A stretch of 50,121 nucleotides of DNA from Deltaproteobacteria bacterium (GTDB lineage: Bacteria > Desulfobacterota > RBG-13-43-22). The stretch's first letter is position 1, and each line of letters starts with the position of its first letter. The stretch covers positions 1-50,121 of the forward strand of contig JACRCK010000073.1 of NCBI GenBank assembly GCA_016219065.1. Direction: 5' to 3'. Below are positions 31,977-40,915 of this stretch, piece by piece. The notes under the pieces are model-generated. The model was not told the DNA's origin. It was given only the letters and a program-made list of their open reading frames with translations, and searched no databases. A program made the translations under genes and the position numbers.

Positions 31977-32831
31977 CTAGTGCTGAGCGGCTTTTTGGAT
32001 GAAGGTCAGAATGTCCTGGTTCACGGCAGCGGGATCCTCCATGAGGAACAGGTGGCCCAGCCCCGCATAAAACTTCAGCTCCGCTCCGGGAATCCGTTCC
32101 CGCAACCGCTCGGCATTTACGGGAGGCAGCAGCCGGTCCGCGCCCCCGTGCAGGATCAAAGTCGGGCAGCGGATCTGCCGGATTTCGGCGCAGCGGTTGA
32201 AGCCCTGCAGGGCCCGGCTATGGCGTTCGAAGGTAGTGGGCGGCGGCCGCTGCTCCAGACTGCGCCGGACGTATTCATCGATCAGCGCCCGCTCGGCCAG
32301 CGTGGCGGAGGAAAAAAAGATCGGCAGGGAGCGGCGGACGTTTTCTTCCGCGCTGAGTTCGGGTTGGGTTGCGAACCCTTTCAGGATTTCCGGATCGGTG
32401 GTCAGGCCCCGGTCGGAATCGCAGGCCGTGCCGGCCAGCAGCAGGGTCTGAACCAGGTCGGGGCGACGTACGGTCACTTCCTGGGCGATCATTCCCCCCA
32501 GGGAAAGACCCAGCAGGTGCACGGGGCCGGCGTTCAGGAATTCGAGGAGGCTCACGGTGTCTTCGGCCAGGTCCGCAATCGTGTAGGGCCCGTCCACGCG
32601 GTCGCTGTTGCCGGTATCCCGGTTGTCGAAGGTGACCACCCGAAAATGGCGGCTTAAGAACGGTACCTGGGAATACCACATGGAGGCGGCATTGGCATAG
32701 CCCCGGATGAGGACCAGGGTCTGGCCCTGCCCGTGGCTATAGTAGGCCAGCCGGATCCCCTGCCGGGTGATGTGCAGTCCGGGTGCGGATTCTTCTGTCG
32801 AAAAAGGCAGCACCTGCCGCTCTCTCTCCAA
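31977..32831 (-). CDS. alpha/beta-hydrolase fold protein
   Basis: 284 residues. Typical order: RGYANAASMWYSQVPFLSRH at the oxyanion strand, VTFDNRDTGNSD, nucleophile elbow GLSLGGMIAQ (catalytic Ser), LHGGADRLLPP with the acid Asp, and the catalytic His in GLGHLF near the C-terminus. The substrate cannot be inferred; relatives include esterases and 3-oxoadipate enol-lactonases. The only plausible start is a TTG at 32831, 11 bases after the stop of the iron-sulfur protein gene, so it is probably in that operon. Confidence 0.85.
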   Translation of the reverse strand: MERERQVLPFSTEESAPGLHITRQGIRLAYYSHGQGQTLVLIRGYANAASMWYSQVPFLSRHFRVVTFDNRDTGNSDRVDGPYTIADLAEDTVSLLEFLNAGPVHLLGLSLGGMIAQEVTVRRPDLVQTLLLAGTACDSDRGLTTDPEILKGFATQPELSAEENVRRSLPIFFSSATLAERALIDEYVRRSLEQRPPPTTFERHSRALQGFNRCAEIRQIRCPTLILHGGADRLLPPVNAERLRERIPGAELKFYAGLGHLFLMEDPAAVNQDILTFIQKAAQH

Positions 32832-32842
32832 TCAGGCCATGA

Positions 32843-33907
32843 CTACCCGAACAGGCCCCGCTCCATGGCGATGCGGGTGAAGGTCTCCACGATGTTGTCC
32901 GGAGGCTGATAACGGTCCGGTTCCGCCTTCTGGAGCAGATCGATCGCTACGCCGGCGCAGGTGGGTACGCAGAGACCGCAGCCGATGCAGCGGTCCGGAT
33001 CGATCTCCGCCTGCCCGTCCTTCATCCGGATGGCCTCCATCTGGCAGCGGTCCAGGCAGGCCTCACAGCCGAGGCAATCGTCGGTCCGGACCTGGGCGTA
33101 ATAATTGGAATGGACGATTTCAGCGGGTTTGGGATGGCGCCGCAGATTCTTCAGAATCTGGCAGCAGTCTCCGCAACAGAGACAGATGTTGATTATTTTC
33201 TTGGCGTTGGTGGGCTGCAGCACCAGCCCTTCTTCTTCGGCCTGCTTTAAAATTCCGAGGGCCTCCTCCTGGGTGATGACCCGGCCGATCCCGTTTTTTT
33301 CATAATAATGGGCCCCGCCCGAGAAAACCAGGCAGGTATCCACGGATTTGCCACAGCCCCCTCCGACCAGGGTGTGCTCTTTCCGGCAGATGCAGGGGGC
33401 GACCAGGATCTTGTTCTGGGCTTCGATCAGGCGCCGGGCTTCCTCATAGGGCAGGATCGCCCCCTCCCCGTTCAAACTGGAGCCGATGGGGATCGTGCGC
33501 AACTGCTGGGTCTTCAGGTGGGACATGGACTGGAATAAAACCGGGCTGTACTCGTCCATGTAACGGACCAGTTCTTCATCCAGATCGTTGACGTGGTATT
33601 CCCAGATGCCGATGACGTACTGGGCCGCCATGTACAGCGGACCTTCCGGCCGATCGGCCCGCAGGATCAGGCCCTTGCGGGACATGGCTTCCAGTTTTTC
33701 GGCCAGTTCCTCCACCGGCAACCCACTCCGGGCCGCGATCCCTTCGGGCGTTTCCGGCATCATCTGCAGTTTGACGGCCAGCTCCGCTTCTTCCGGAGAA
33801 AAGAATTTCTTCAGGATCCGCAGTTCCACCCCCGATTCCGTCCGGGGAAATCCGGCGGGCAACCGGTCCAGATGACGGGCCAGCTTTTCATAGATCTCTT
33901 CGGCCAT
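32843..33907 (-). CDS. 4Fe-4S dicluster protein with N-terminal winged-helix-like region
   Basis: 354 residues, cytoplasmic. The N-terminal ~85 residues (FSPEEAELAVKLQM..., GIAARSGLPVEELAEKLEAM) look like a winged-helix DNA/protein-binding fold. The middle has isolated cysteines (CICRKEH, GGGCGKSVDTC, CLCCGDCCQIL). The C-terminus holds two ferredoxin-type CxxCxxCxxxC motifs: CLGCEACLDRC and CIGCGLCVPTC. Such proteins are common in sulfate reducers; electron partner unknown. A redox-sensing or electron-transfer role is inference. AAGGAG precedes the ATG. Confidence 0.82.
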   Translation of the reverse strand: MAEEIYEKLARHLDRLPAGFPRTESGVELRILKKFFSPEEAELAVKLQMMPETPEGIAARSGLPVEELAEKLEAMSRKGLILRADRPEGPLYMAAQYVIGIWEYHVNDLDEELVRYMDEYSPVLFQSMSHLKTQQLRTIPIGSSLNGEGAILPYEEARRLIEAQNKILVAPCICRKEHTLVGGGCGKSVDTCLVFSGGAHYYEKNGIGRVITQEEALGILKQAEEEGLVLQPTNAKKIINICLCCGDCCQILKNLRRHPKPAEIVHSNYYAQVRTDDCLGCEACLDRCQMEAIRMKDGQAEIDPDRCIGCGLCVPTCAGVAIDLLQKAEPDRYQPPDNIVETFTRIAMERGLFG

Positions 33908-34180
33908 CTCGCACTCCTTTAAACCAAAAATGGGAAAACGACGATCATGGCAACACCACTACCTTCTTTGGCAAGGTCCGTCAAGAGGATTTTGAGGGCC
34001 GTGGTTCAGCAAGGCCTCCGGAAAAGGTGTTGGGTTCTCCAGGGTAAATTGCTATAATTAAATACTAAAAAAAACGGAGTGCTGGAGTGCTGGAGTAATG
34101 CTTTTCAAGCCAATACTCCAATACTCCATTACTCCAATACTCCATTCCTCTATCACTGCTTATTCGAAAAGGAGATTGCC
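33908..34180. repeat. spacer before pgk with GGAGTA hairpin repeat
   Basis: AT-rich, no gene. From about 34075 to 34146 it contains tandem 8-base GGAGTGCT/GGAGTAAT units followed by their inverse AATACTCC, forming a hairpin. The same element lies at about 35505-35578 and 47645-47728. The pgk ribosome site AAAAGGAG follows it. The region is divergent between the iron-sulfur gene and pgk, so promoters for both should lie here, but I see none convincing. Confidence 0.65.
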
Positions 34181-35494
34181 ATGGAACAGCAAGCCTTGGA
34201 TCCGCGCTTACCCCTCATGCAGCAGGCCGATCTTCAGGACAAAATCGTCCTGCTCCGCGTCGATCACAATGTCGTCAAAAAAGGGGCGGTTCGCGACCCC
34301 TACCGGATCGAGCAGACCTTCGGGACCCTTTATAATATCGTCGAGCGCGGCGGCCGCCCCATCCTGATGACCCATCAGGGCCGCCCCAAAGACAAGAAGA
34401 GCGGTGCGATCACCTGTTCCCCGGAAAGCGCCGTGGATCCGGTCGTCCGTTACCTGGAACAAAAACTCCACACCCGTTTTTATATCCCCTCTTTCGCCAG
34501 CGCCGGGGACCGGGGGATCCCCCATATCGACACCTCGGTCAATCTGGCCATCAAGGATCTGCGGCGCCGGTGCATCGGCGGGATTTATCTGCCCAACTCC
34601 CGCTGGTTTCAGGGGGAAGAGGGTCAGGGCGCGGAACGGGAAACCTTTGCCCGGGAACTGGCCGGCCTGGCGGACGTATTTATCAATGACGCCTTCGGCT
34701 CCTGGCAGCCCCACGCCTCCACCTTCGATATCACCCGCTACCTCCCCTCCTATGCCGGTTTTCTCATGCAGAAGGAACTGGGCAACCTGGAACGGGTGCT
34801 TAACCCGGAGCGGCCTTTCTTGGCCGTGGTGGCCGGCGCCAAATACGATACCAAAATCGGCCCCTTGACCAAAATCTACGAGCAAGTGGATCACCTCATC
34901 CTGGGCGGGGTCATCTACAACGCATATCTGGCCGCCAAGCTGGGCCTGACCATTGCCGGGGTGAGCGAAAAAGACGTGGCCGCGGCCAAGTCCCTGGTGG
35001 CCCTGGATGCCCGGGAGAAAAAGATCGTGGAACTGCCGCTGGTGGTGGAATCCGACACCATGGAGGGCCGTTTGGAGGGCCGCTTCCGGACCCTCGACCT
35101 GCGCACCCTGCCGGCCGGGCGGCCACTGGGTTTCCTGCTGGACGTCGCCGCCGATTCCTTCGAAGATCCCCGGGTGCAGGAAGTCCTTTCCCAGGCCCGG
35201 ACGATTTTCGTCAATGCCGTCATGGGGTTCACACCCCATTTCACCGAAGGCTCCAAGGCCCTGGACCAGGCCATCGATAAGAACCAGGCGGCCCACAAGA
35301 TGTACGGCGGCGGGGACACCCTGCAGGAATTCAAGGACCTCAATCCGGGTCTCTATCTGAACGTGATCGACAACGCCCAGTATTATTTCTTTACCGGGGG
35401 CGGTACGGTCTTAACCGCCATCGAAGCCGGCACCCCCTACGGTCTCAAGCCCATCCAGGCCCTGATCGAAAACGGGGGCCGGGAACCAAAATAA
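34181..35494 (+). CDS. pgk: phosphoglycerate kinase, divergent
   Basis: Transfers phosphate between 1,3-bisphosphoglycerate and ADP. 437 residues from the ATG at 34181 after AAAAGGAG (the frame extends to 34079, but only through repeat). PGK landmarks are all present but altered: LLRVDHNVVKKG for the usual RVDFNVP, THQGRPK for SHLGRPK, INDAFGSWQPHAST for NDAFGTAHRAHAST, AGAKYDTKIGPL for GGAKVSDKI, and GGGDTLQEF at the ATP end. The usual WNGPMG loop reads VNAVMGF. It is ~40 residues longer than common PGKs. Likely a true PGK of a divergent clade. Confidence 0.88.
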   Translation: MEQQALDPRLPLMQQADLQDKIVLLRVDHNVVKKGAVRDPYRIEQTFGTLYNIVERGGRPILMTHQGRPKDKKSGAITCSPESAVDPVVRYLEQKLHTRFYIPSFASAGDRGIPHIDTSVNLAIKDLRRRCIGGIYLPNSRWFQGEEGQGAERETFARELAGLADVFINDAFGSWQPHASTFDITRYLPSYAGFLMQKELGNLERVLNPERPFLAVVAGAKYDTKIGPLTKIYEQVDHLILGGVIYNAYLAAKLGLTIAGVSEKDVAAAKSLVALDAREKKIVELPLVVESDTMEGRLEGRFRTLDLRTLPAGRPLGFLLDVAADSFEDPRVQEVLSQARTIFVNAVMGFTPHFTEGSKALDQAIDKNQAAHKMYGGGDTLQEFKDLNPGLYLNVIDNAQYYFFTGGGTVLTAIEAGTPYGLKPIQALIENGGREPK

Positions 35495-35504
35495 AGGTGA
35501 GGAG

Positions 35505-35578
35505 TATTGGAGTAAAGGAGTGCTGGAGTAATGGGTTTCGATACAATACTCCAATACTCCACTACTCCATTACTCCAC
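35505..35578. repeat. GGAGTA hairpin repeat
   Basis: GGAGTATTGGAGTAAAGGAG and further units, a short loop (GGTTTCGATAC), then ATACTCCAATACTCCACTAC. Second copy of the element found before pgk, here immediately after its stop, so pgk is bracketed by the pair. It might terminate transcription, but no U-run follows. Confidence 0.75.
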
Positions 35579-35623
35579 CTTGCACGTTCGCTGAGGTTTT
35601 ACCTCTAGAAAAGGAGATCGCTC

Positions 35624-36202
35624 ATGAAAGTCCTGGTCGTTTACGCCCATCCCTATCCGGAATCTTTTAACCACGCCGTGCTGGATAAATTCATCCAGGG
35701 GCTGCAGTCCAAGGGACACGAAGTGGAAATCCTGGATCTCTATGCCCTGGGCTTCAATCCCGTGCTCTCGGCCGCCGACCTGGCTGCGCTGCAACAGGGG
35801 CAAGTCCCGGCCGATATCGCGGCCCATCAGGAACGGGTGACCCGGGCCGAAGGGCTGGCCTTCATCTTTCCCATCTGGTGGTCTTCCATGCCGGCCCTGT
35901 TAAAAGGCTGGATCGATCGGGTTTTTTCGCTGGGGTTCGCTTATGCCTTCCGGGAGGAAGGCCCGGTGGGCCTGCTGAAACACCGGAAGGCCGTCCTGAT
36001 CACCACCTGCGGCGGGGACCAGGTCTTCTTTGATCAAAGCGGCATTCAGAAGGCCATCCAGCTCACCGTGGACCTGGGGGTGTTGGCCTTCACCGGCATC
36101 GCCAAGGTCCACCATGAATTTTTTTACAACGTGGTCCAGACCGATCCGGCGACCCGGGAAAAATATCTCGAGCAGGCTTTTTCCCTGGGAGTCCATTTTT
36201 AG
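35624..36202 (+). CDS. flavodoxin-fold NAD(P)H:quinone oxidoreductase (MdaB/KefF-like)
   Basis: 192 residues, cytoplasmic FMN/FAD reductase. MKVLVVYAHPYPESFNHAVL is the flavin-phosphate loop of this family, followed by LDLYALGFNPVLS, FIFPIWWSSMPALLKGWIDR (the conserved WW..P..LKGW segment) and LITTCGG. Such enzymes carry out two-electron reduction of quinones or electrophiles. The ATG follows AAAAGGAG. Alone between a hairpin repeat and a convergent sensor kinase gene. Confidence 0.9.
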   Translation: MKVLVVYAHPYPESFNHAVLDKFIQGLQSKGHEVEILDLYALGFNPVLSAADLAALQQGQVPADIAAHQERVTRAEGLAFIFPIWWSSMPALLKGWIDRVFSLGFAYAFREEGPVGLLKHRKAVLITTCGGDQVFFDQSGIQKAIQLTVDLGVLAFTGIAKVHHEFFYNVVQTDPATREKYLEQAFSLGVHF

Positions 36203-36241
36203 GACCGGTCCGGGGGCGACGGGCAAATGCGGCGGCGACCC

Positions 36242-39139
36242 CTAGCCCCCTAACAAGCGCCCCACTACCCGGCTCAATTCCTCCATCGTATAGGGCTTGG
36301 CGATGACCCCCTGGAAACCGTAGGCCTGATAGTTCGACATGACCGGGTCGGAAGAATAGCCGCTGGAGGCCAGGGCCTTTATCTGGGGATCGATGACCAG
36401 GAGCTTTTGCAACGCTTCTTTCCCGCCCATCCCCCCGGCCACGGTCAGGTCCATGATCACCAGGTCGAAAGGTTGATCGATTTTTTGGGCCACCTGATAA
36501 ATCTTAACGGCTTCAGCGCCGTCTACGGCGAATTCAACGCTGTACCCCAGACGCTTAAGCATTTCCCCCAGGATATCCCGGATCAGGGCCTCGTCATCCA
36601 TAATCAGGATCCGCCCCTGGCCCGGTAATACCGTCGGCGGGCGGTTATCCGGCAGGGTTTCCTTTTTAGCGGAAGTCGGCAGCCAGACGATGAAGGTCGT
36701 TCCCCGGCCCAACTCGGACTCCGCCGTAATCAGGCCGTCGTGCCTTTTGATGATGGAGTAGGCGGTGGCCAATCCCAGGCCGCTGGCTTTTTCCCGGGTG
36801 GTAAAAAAAGGATCGAAAATTTTAGGCAGGTCCTCCGGGGAAATCCCGCTCCCTTGATCGATGAAGCGGATCCGGACGTAATCCCCCGGGGGCAGGGGGA
36901 CCCCGTCGTCCGCGGTGAGGCGCTGATTTTGAAATTCGACCTTCAGGATCCCCCCCTGGGGCATGGCCTGCTCGGCATTGATGGCCAGGTTGTTGACCAC
37001 CTGCTGGATCTGCCCCTGATCGAAGTCCACCGAGCCGATATCGGGCGGAATCAGGAATTCGCTTTTCAGCCGGGACCCCCGCAAGGCAAAGGTCACCGAA
37101 TCCCGGATACACTCGGTGATGGCGGCGGTGGTCTTGACCGGCGCCCCGCCCCGGGAAAAGGTCAGCAATTGGTGGGTCAATTCCTTGGCCAGGTAGGAAG
37201 CCTTCTCCGCTTCATCCAGGCGGCGGACCACTTTGTCCGGATCCCGGGCCATCATTTTGGCCAGGGAGATGTTGCCCATGATGCCGGTCAGGATGTTATT
37301 GAAATCATGGGCGATGCCGCCGGCGAGGACGCCGATGGATTTCAGCTTTTCGTATTTCAGCAACTCCTCCGAAATGCGGTGCTGCTCTGTAATGTCCCGA
37401 AAAACCAGGACCACCCCGATGATCTTACCCGCCAGATCGCGAATGGGCGCCCCGCTGTCGGCGATGATCCGTTCCTGCCCATCCCGGCGAATCAGGACGG
37501 TCCAGTCCTCCAGGTTTTCCACCCGGCCGCTCTCGATCACCCGCTCCACCGGGCTTTGACAGCGCTTCCGGTTTCTTCCTTCCACGATGCAAAACACCTC
37601 CGCCAGCGGTTTCCCCTGCGCTTCCTCCTGGCTCCAGCCGGTCTGGTTTTCGGCAACCTGGTTGAGCAGGACCACCCGGCCCTCGGTATCGGTCGTGATC
37701 ACCCCATCGCCGATGGATCGCAAAGTGACCGCCAGGCGCTCCTTTTCCGCGGCCAGGGCTTCTTCGGTCCGTTTCCGTTCACTGATATCGACCATGGAGG
37801 AAACGCTTTTGCCGGTTCCCGGAATGAGGGCCACCCGGTTGTGAACGATTTTCTCCTGCCCCTGGCGGTCGATCAGCCTGAATTCATAAGCACTAGGCAC
37901 TCCCGCGGCTTCCTTCCGGCGGAGATTATGATATTGAAACAGCCGGTCCAGGTCCTCCTCGGACACCAGAGACTTCCAGCTCATGATCTTTTCCAGGTGC
38001 GCTTTGGGATATCCGGACAGCCTTTCAAATTCGGCATTGGCCAGCTCAATGGTGGTATCTTCATTGATGATGATGGTGGCCGCGCCCGTGTTTTCAAATA
38101 TGGTCCGGTAGCGATTTTCCGATTCCCGCAGGGTTTCTTCGGCTTTTTTCCTTTCGGTGATATCCTCGACGATCCCGACCCCGCCCTTCACCTGTCCGTC
38201 CCGGTCGAAGAGGGGGGCGGTGTGCATAGAAACCCAGACCTGGGCCTCGCTGGTGGTGGCGGCATAGATCCCTTCGTAGTGGCCGGTCTCCCCTTCCAGG
38301 GCGTCTTGGATGGCCGGCAGGACCCCCCGGTCTTTCAGCGCCGTCAAATCCAGATCGATCAGACGCTCCCGGCTCGATTGCAGCAGGTGGATGAAACGGT
38401 CGTTGCATTCCGTCAATTTCAACCGGGGATCGTAATGAAAAACGCCGAGCGGCGACTGTTCGAAGAGCAGCCGGTACCGTTCCTCCTTCTCCTGGAGTTC
38501 ATCCTTGGTCTTCCGGTATTCAGCGATCAGGCCGGTTAGCGTGTCGGCCTCCTTATTGATCAGGGCCCCCAGTTTCGAGATCAGTTCATTGGCGGACTGT
38601 TCGCTGGCCTTGGCCGAAAAGTCACCGGCGGCGATCCGGTTCAGGGTGTCGTAATGCTGGCAGAGACCGATGGCCATTTCATGGGCCTCCTCCACCATCT
38701 CCTCCAGGCCGCCGGCCAGCCGGTTGAGTTCGCTTTCCAGTTTGAGCAGCAAGGGATTGTGGGTGTTCATTTTAAGACGGGTCCCGGGATCGCCCAGGTA
38801 GAGCTTCCGCACCATCTCGAAACTCTGGGAAAGCCCGATGGCCAGATCCAGGTTGGTCTCTTCCAGCTCCCGGTCCCGTTCCCGGACGACCCCGGTCATC
38901 TCCTGGAATTGCCGGTTGATCAGGCTTAGGGTGGGCGGCAGGGCATCGACGTCCAGGCCCTGCAGGAACACCGGACATTCCAGGCACAGCTCCATCTTTT
39001 CCAGAAACCGCCCCTGGGTCTGTTCCCGGCAATGGGTTCCGGAAACCAGCCAGCAGTGACTTTCTTTGGTTACGTAAACCGGGCAGCTTTTCTCTTGGCA
39101 GTTTAATAAATCCCAGCACTGAATCCGGTCGGCCATCAA
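36242..39139 (-). CDS. hybrid PAS sensor histidine kinase with cysteine-rich N-terminus
   Basis: 965 residues, apparently without membrane helices. Residues 8-55 hold seven Cys (8, 14, 19, 29, 37, 52, 55) in CWDLLNCQEKSCPVY and CWLVSGTHC pattern, a possible metal or Fe-S sensor seen in other Desulfobacterota kinases. Then a coiled region (~60-215), three PAS domains (near 217, 344 and 468), HisKA with GGIAHDFNNIL (phospho-His, ~615), an ATPase domain with GSGISPEDLPKIFDPFFTT and ASGLGL, and a receiver starting GRILIMDDEALIRD with VIMDLTV (phospho-Asp). It lies 27 bases after the TusA-like gene; signal unknown, possibly redox. Confidence 0.92.
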   Translation of the reverse strand: MMADRIQCWDLLNCQEKSCPVYVTKESHCWLVSGTHCREQTQGRFLEKMELCLECPVFLQGLDVDALPPTLSLINRQFQEMTGVVRERDRELEETNLDLAIGLSQSFEMVRKLYLGDPGTRLKMNTHNPLLLKLESELNRLAGGLEEMVEEAHEMAIGLCQHYDTLNRIAAGDFSAKASEQSANELISKLGALINKEADTLTGLIAEYRKTKDELQEKEERYRLLFEQSPLGVFHYDPRLKLTECNDRFIHLLQSSRERLIDLDLTALKDRGVLPAIQDALEGETGHYEGIYAATTSEAQVWVSMHTAPLFDRDGQVKGGVGIVEDITERKKAEETLRESENRYRTIFENTGAATIIINEDTTIELANAEFERLSGYPKAHLEKIMSWKSLVSEEDLDRLFQYHNLRRKEAAGVPSAYEFRLIDRQGQEKIVHNRVALIPGTGKSVSSMVDISERKRTEEALAAEKERLAVTLRSIGDGVITTDTEGRVVLLNQVAENQTGWSQEEAQGKPLAEVFCIVEGRNRKRCQSPVERVIESGRVENLEDWTVLIRRDGQERIIADSGAPIRDLAGKIIGVVLVFRDITEQHRISEELLKYEKLKSIGVLAGGIAHDFNNILTGIMGNISLAKMMARDPDKVVRRLDEAEKASYLAKELTHQLLTFSRGGAPVKTTAAITECIRDSVTFALRGSRLKSEFLIPPDIGSVDFDQGQIQQVVNNLAINAEQAMPQGGILKVEFQNQRLTADDGVPLPPGDYVRIRFIDQGSGISPEDLPKIFDPFFTTREKASGLGLATAYSIIKRHDGLITAESELGRGTTFIVWLPTSAKKETLPDNRPPTVLPGQGRILIMDDEALIRDILGEMLKRLGYSVEFAVDGAEAVKIYQVAQKIDQPFDLVIMDLTVAGGMGGKEALQKLLVIDPQIKALASSGYSSDPVMSNYQAYGFQGVIAKPYTMEELSRVVGRLLGG

Positions 39140-39166
39140 CAGACTCCTGTTCCCCGCATTCGATAA

Positions 39167-39391
39167 TTAAAACTGAATTTGGATCCTTTTCCGATACCCG
39201 CCCTCTTCCCGGACGGAAAGCAGGGTTTTCCCCAACCGTTCGCACCAAACCCGCACATCCCGTTCAAAAGTTGGACAGTCACCGATCACTTCCAGAATAT
39301 CCCCGGCCTTCATATCCGGGGACAGTACCGCAATTTTCATGACCGGCTGCGGGCATTTCAAACCCACTGTTTCCAGCAACACTATTTCCAT
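39167..39391 (-). CDS. TusA/YedF/SirA-family sulfur carrier
   Basis: 74 residues, the whole domain. LETVGLKCPQPVMKIAVL carries the CPxP signature whose Cys accepts persulfide sulfur; the later GDCPTFERDVRVWCERLGK matches the family helix. TusA proteins move sulfur for tRNA thiolation, and in dissimilatory sulfur metabolism work with Hdr-like complexes. It is downstream of hdrA-mvhDGA on the same strand, separated by a repeat, so a functional link is possible but unproven. GGGAGAAAC precedes the ATG. Confidence 0.88.
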   Translation of the reverse strand: MEIVLLETVGLKCPQPVMKIAVLSPDMKAGDILEVIGDCPTFERDVRVWCERLGKTLLSVREEGGYRKRIQIQF

Positions 39392-39529
39392 GTTTCTCCC
39401 TTTATTTCCATATTATCAATTCCCTGCAAAGCCCGGCGCGGTTTGATCTCCGCGCAGCCTGAAAATTTTTTCCGCATTCGATGTTGGACGTTCGATGTTC
39501 GATGTTGAATGTTCGTTTTATTTTCCCGG
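39392..39529. repeat. spacer with CGATGTTGGACGTTC repeat
   Basis: Between mvhA and the TusA-like gene. Contains ATGTTGGACGTTCGATGTTC-type units (about 39479-39518), the same family as 3698-3730 and 22850-22885. No gene. It may separate the hydrogenase operon from the downstream pair. Confidence 0.65.
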
Positions 39530-40915
39530 TCAATGGGTGGAACAACCCAGGCAGGGATCAAAGGCCCGATAGACCGTTTCAATCCGGTTTAAAAGTCCTT
39601 CAGAAACCCGGCCCCCGTGGATGAAGGCCCGGGCGGCCTGATCTACGGCCAGGCACAGGGCGGCCATATTGTTTTGAGTGGCTACCACCAGGTTCATCTG
39701 CCGGACCAGACCCCGGGAATCCGTCCGGTAGTGGTGGATCAGGGTTCCCCGCGGGGCTTCGCAAATCCCGATCCCTTCCCGGGGTTCCTCCACCGGCAGA
39801 TTACGGACGTGGACGTCGGTCAATTCCGGATCGGCGGCCAACTCCACCAGGCGCTCGGCGGCATACACGGCTTCGATCAGACGAGCCCAGTGATAAGCCA
39901 GGGTCTGGTGGACCGGTTTACCTCCCAAGGTGTCGAACAGCCGTTGGTACTCCCGCTGGGCCTCCGGCGTGGCCATCCCGGCGGCCGCGTTCAACCGCCC
40001 TAAAGGCCCCACCCGGTAGATTCCGCTTTCCGGGCCGTCCCGCCATCCCGACCAGCCCACCTGTTTCAAGTAGGGGAACCGGGAATACGTCCAGGGTTCG
40101 ACCCGTTCCTCCAGGTGCTGCGGATATTCGGGCGGCGCAAAAGAGGTAAATTCTTTCCCTGCGGGGTCCACGACCCGCAACCGGCCTTCATAAAAATTGA
40201 CCCGTTGATCGGCATCCGCCAGCCCCAGATAATAAGTGGTCTGTTGATAGGCCGGGTCGAAAAACCATTCCCGGACTTTTTCGTCTTCCAGCACCCGACA
40301 TTGAAAAAGGTCCAGGCTTTCCCGACCCAGGTCCAGGGCCAGCCCGGCGACCCGGATCGCCTCCTGCCGGTCAGCGTTCGTCAGCGGTTTGGCTAGTCCT
40401 CCCGGCAAACCGGTGACCGGGAAAAGAGGGCTGCCACCGATACGCCCCACCAGGCCCCGGACTTCCTGCCGGACCCGGATTACCTTTTCCCCCAGGGCCG
40501 GCCCCAGCCGCTCCAGCACCCCGAAAATATTCCTTTTTTCAGCCGGGGCCTGCAGACCCAGCAGGGTATCCCCTCCCCCGAGAAAGTAAAAGTGCAGCAG
40601 GTGGTCCTCGAAGATAAAGGCATTGAGCATCAATTCCCTGATCTTGCGGGCGGCCGGCGGGGGTTCCACCTTAAAGAGGTCGTCCAGGGCCTTGCTGGAA
40701 GCGATATGGTGGGCCGTGGGACAAACGCCGCAGACCTTGGCGGTCAACAGCGGCAGGTCTTCGGCCGGTCGGCCTTCGCAGAATTTTTCGAAGCCCCGCA
40801 TATCGGTGCTCTGGAAGAAGGCCCGCTCCACTTCCCCGGCTTCATCCAAAAGGATGACGATCTTCCCCTCTCCTTCCAGGCGGGTCAACGGGTCGATGGT
40901 GATTCGTCTAGCCAT
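39530..40915 (-). CDS. mvhA: [NiFe] hydrogenase large subunit, MvhA type
   Basis: Catalytic subunit for H2 oxidation in the group 3 (F420/Mvh-type) hydrogenases. Both nickel-binding cysteine pairs are visible: RAKVCGVCPTAHH-type (seen as TAKVCGVCPTAHHIAS, about residue 60) and DPCLGCSTH at the very end. 461 residues. The protein stops at the His of DPCxxCxxH, so the C-terminal peptide normally cut off by a maturation protease is missing. The start overlaps mvhG by 8 bases. With mvhG, mvhD and hdrA it forms a complex predicted to bifurcate electrons from H2. Confidence 0.93.
   Translation of the reverse strand: MARRITIDPLTRLEGEGKIVILLDEAGEVERAFFQSTDMRGFEKFCEGRPAEDLPLLTAKVCGVCPTAHHIASSKALDDLFKVEPPPAARKIRELMLNAFIFEDHLLHFYFLGGGDTLLGLQAPAEKRNIFGVLERLGPALGEKVIRVRQEVRGLVGRIGGSPLFPVTGLPGGLAKPLTNADRQEAIRVAGLALDLGRESLDLFQCRVLEDEKVREWFFDPAYQQTTYYLGLADADQRVNFYEGRLRVVDPAGKEFTSFAPPEYPQHLEERVEPWTYSRFPYLKQVGWSGWRDGPESGIYRVGPLGRLNAAAGMATPEAQREYQRLFDTLGGKPVHQTLAYHWARLIEAVYAAERLVELAADPELTDVHVRNLPVEEPREGIGICEAPRGTLIHHYRTDSRGLVRQMNLVVATQNNMAALCLAVDQAARAFIHGGRVSEGLLNRIETVYRAFDPCLGCSTH

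Noticed and set aside
34075..35578. CRISPR-like array from the tandem GGAGTA units
   Set aside because: Units are 8 bases without unique spacers and form inverted arms; no cas genes are present.
36740..38539. 599-codon plus-strand open frame opposite the histidine kinase
   Set aside because: Antisense shadow; the minus-strand frame holds PAS, HisKA, ATPase and receiver motifs.
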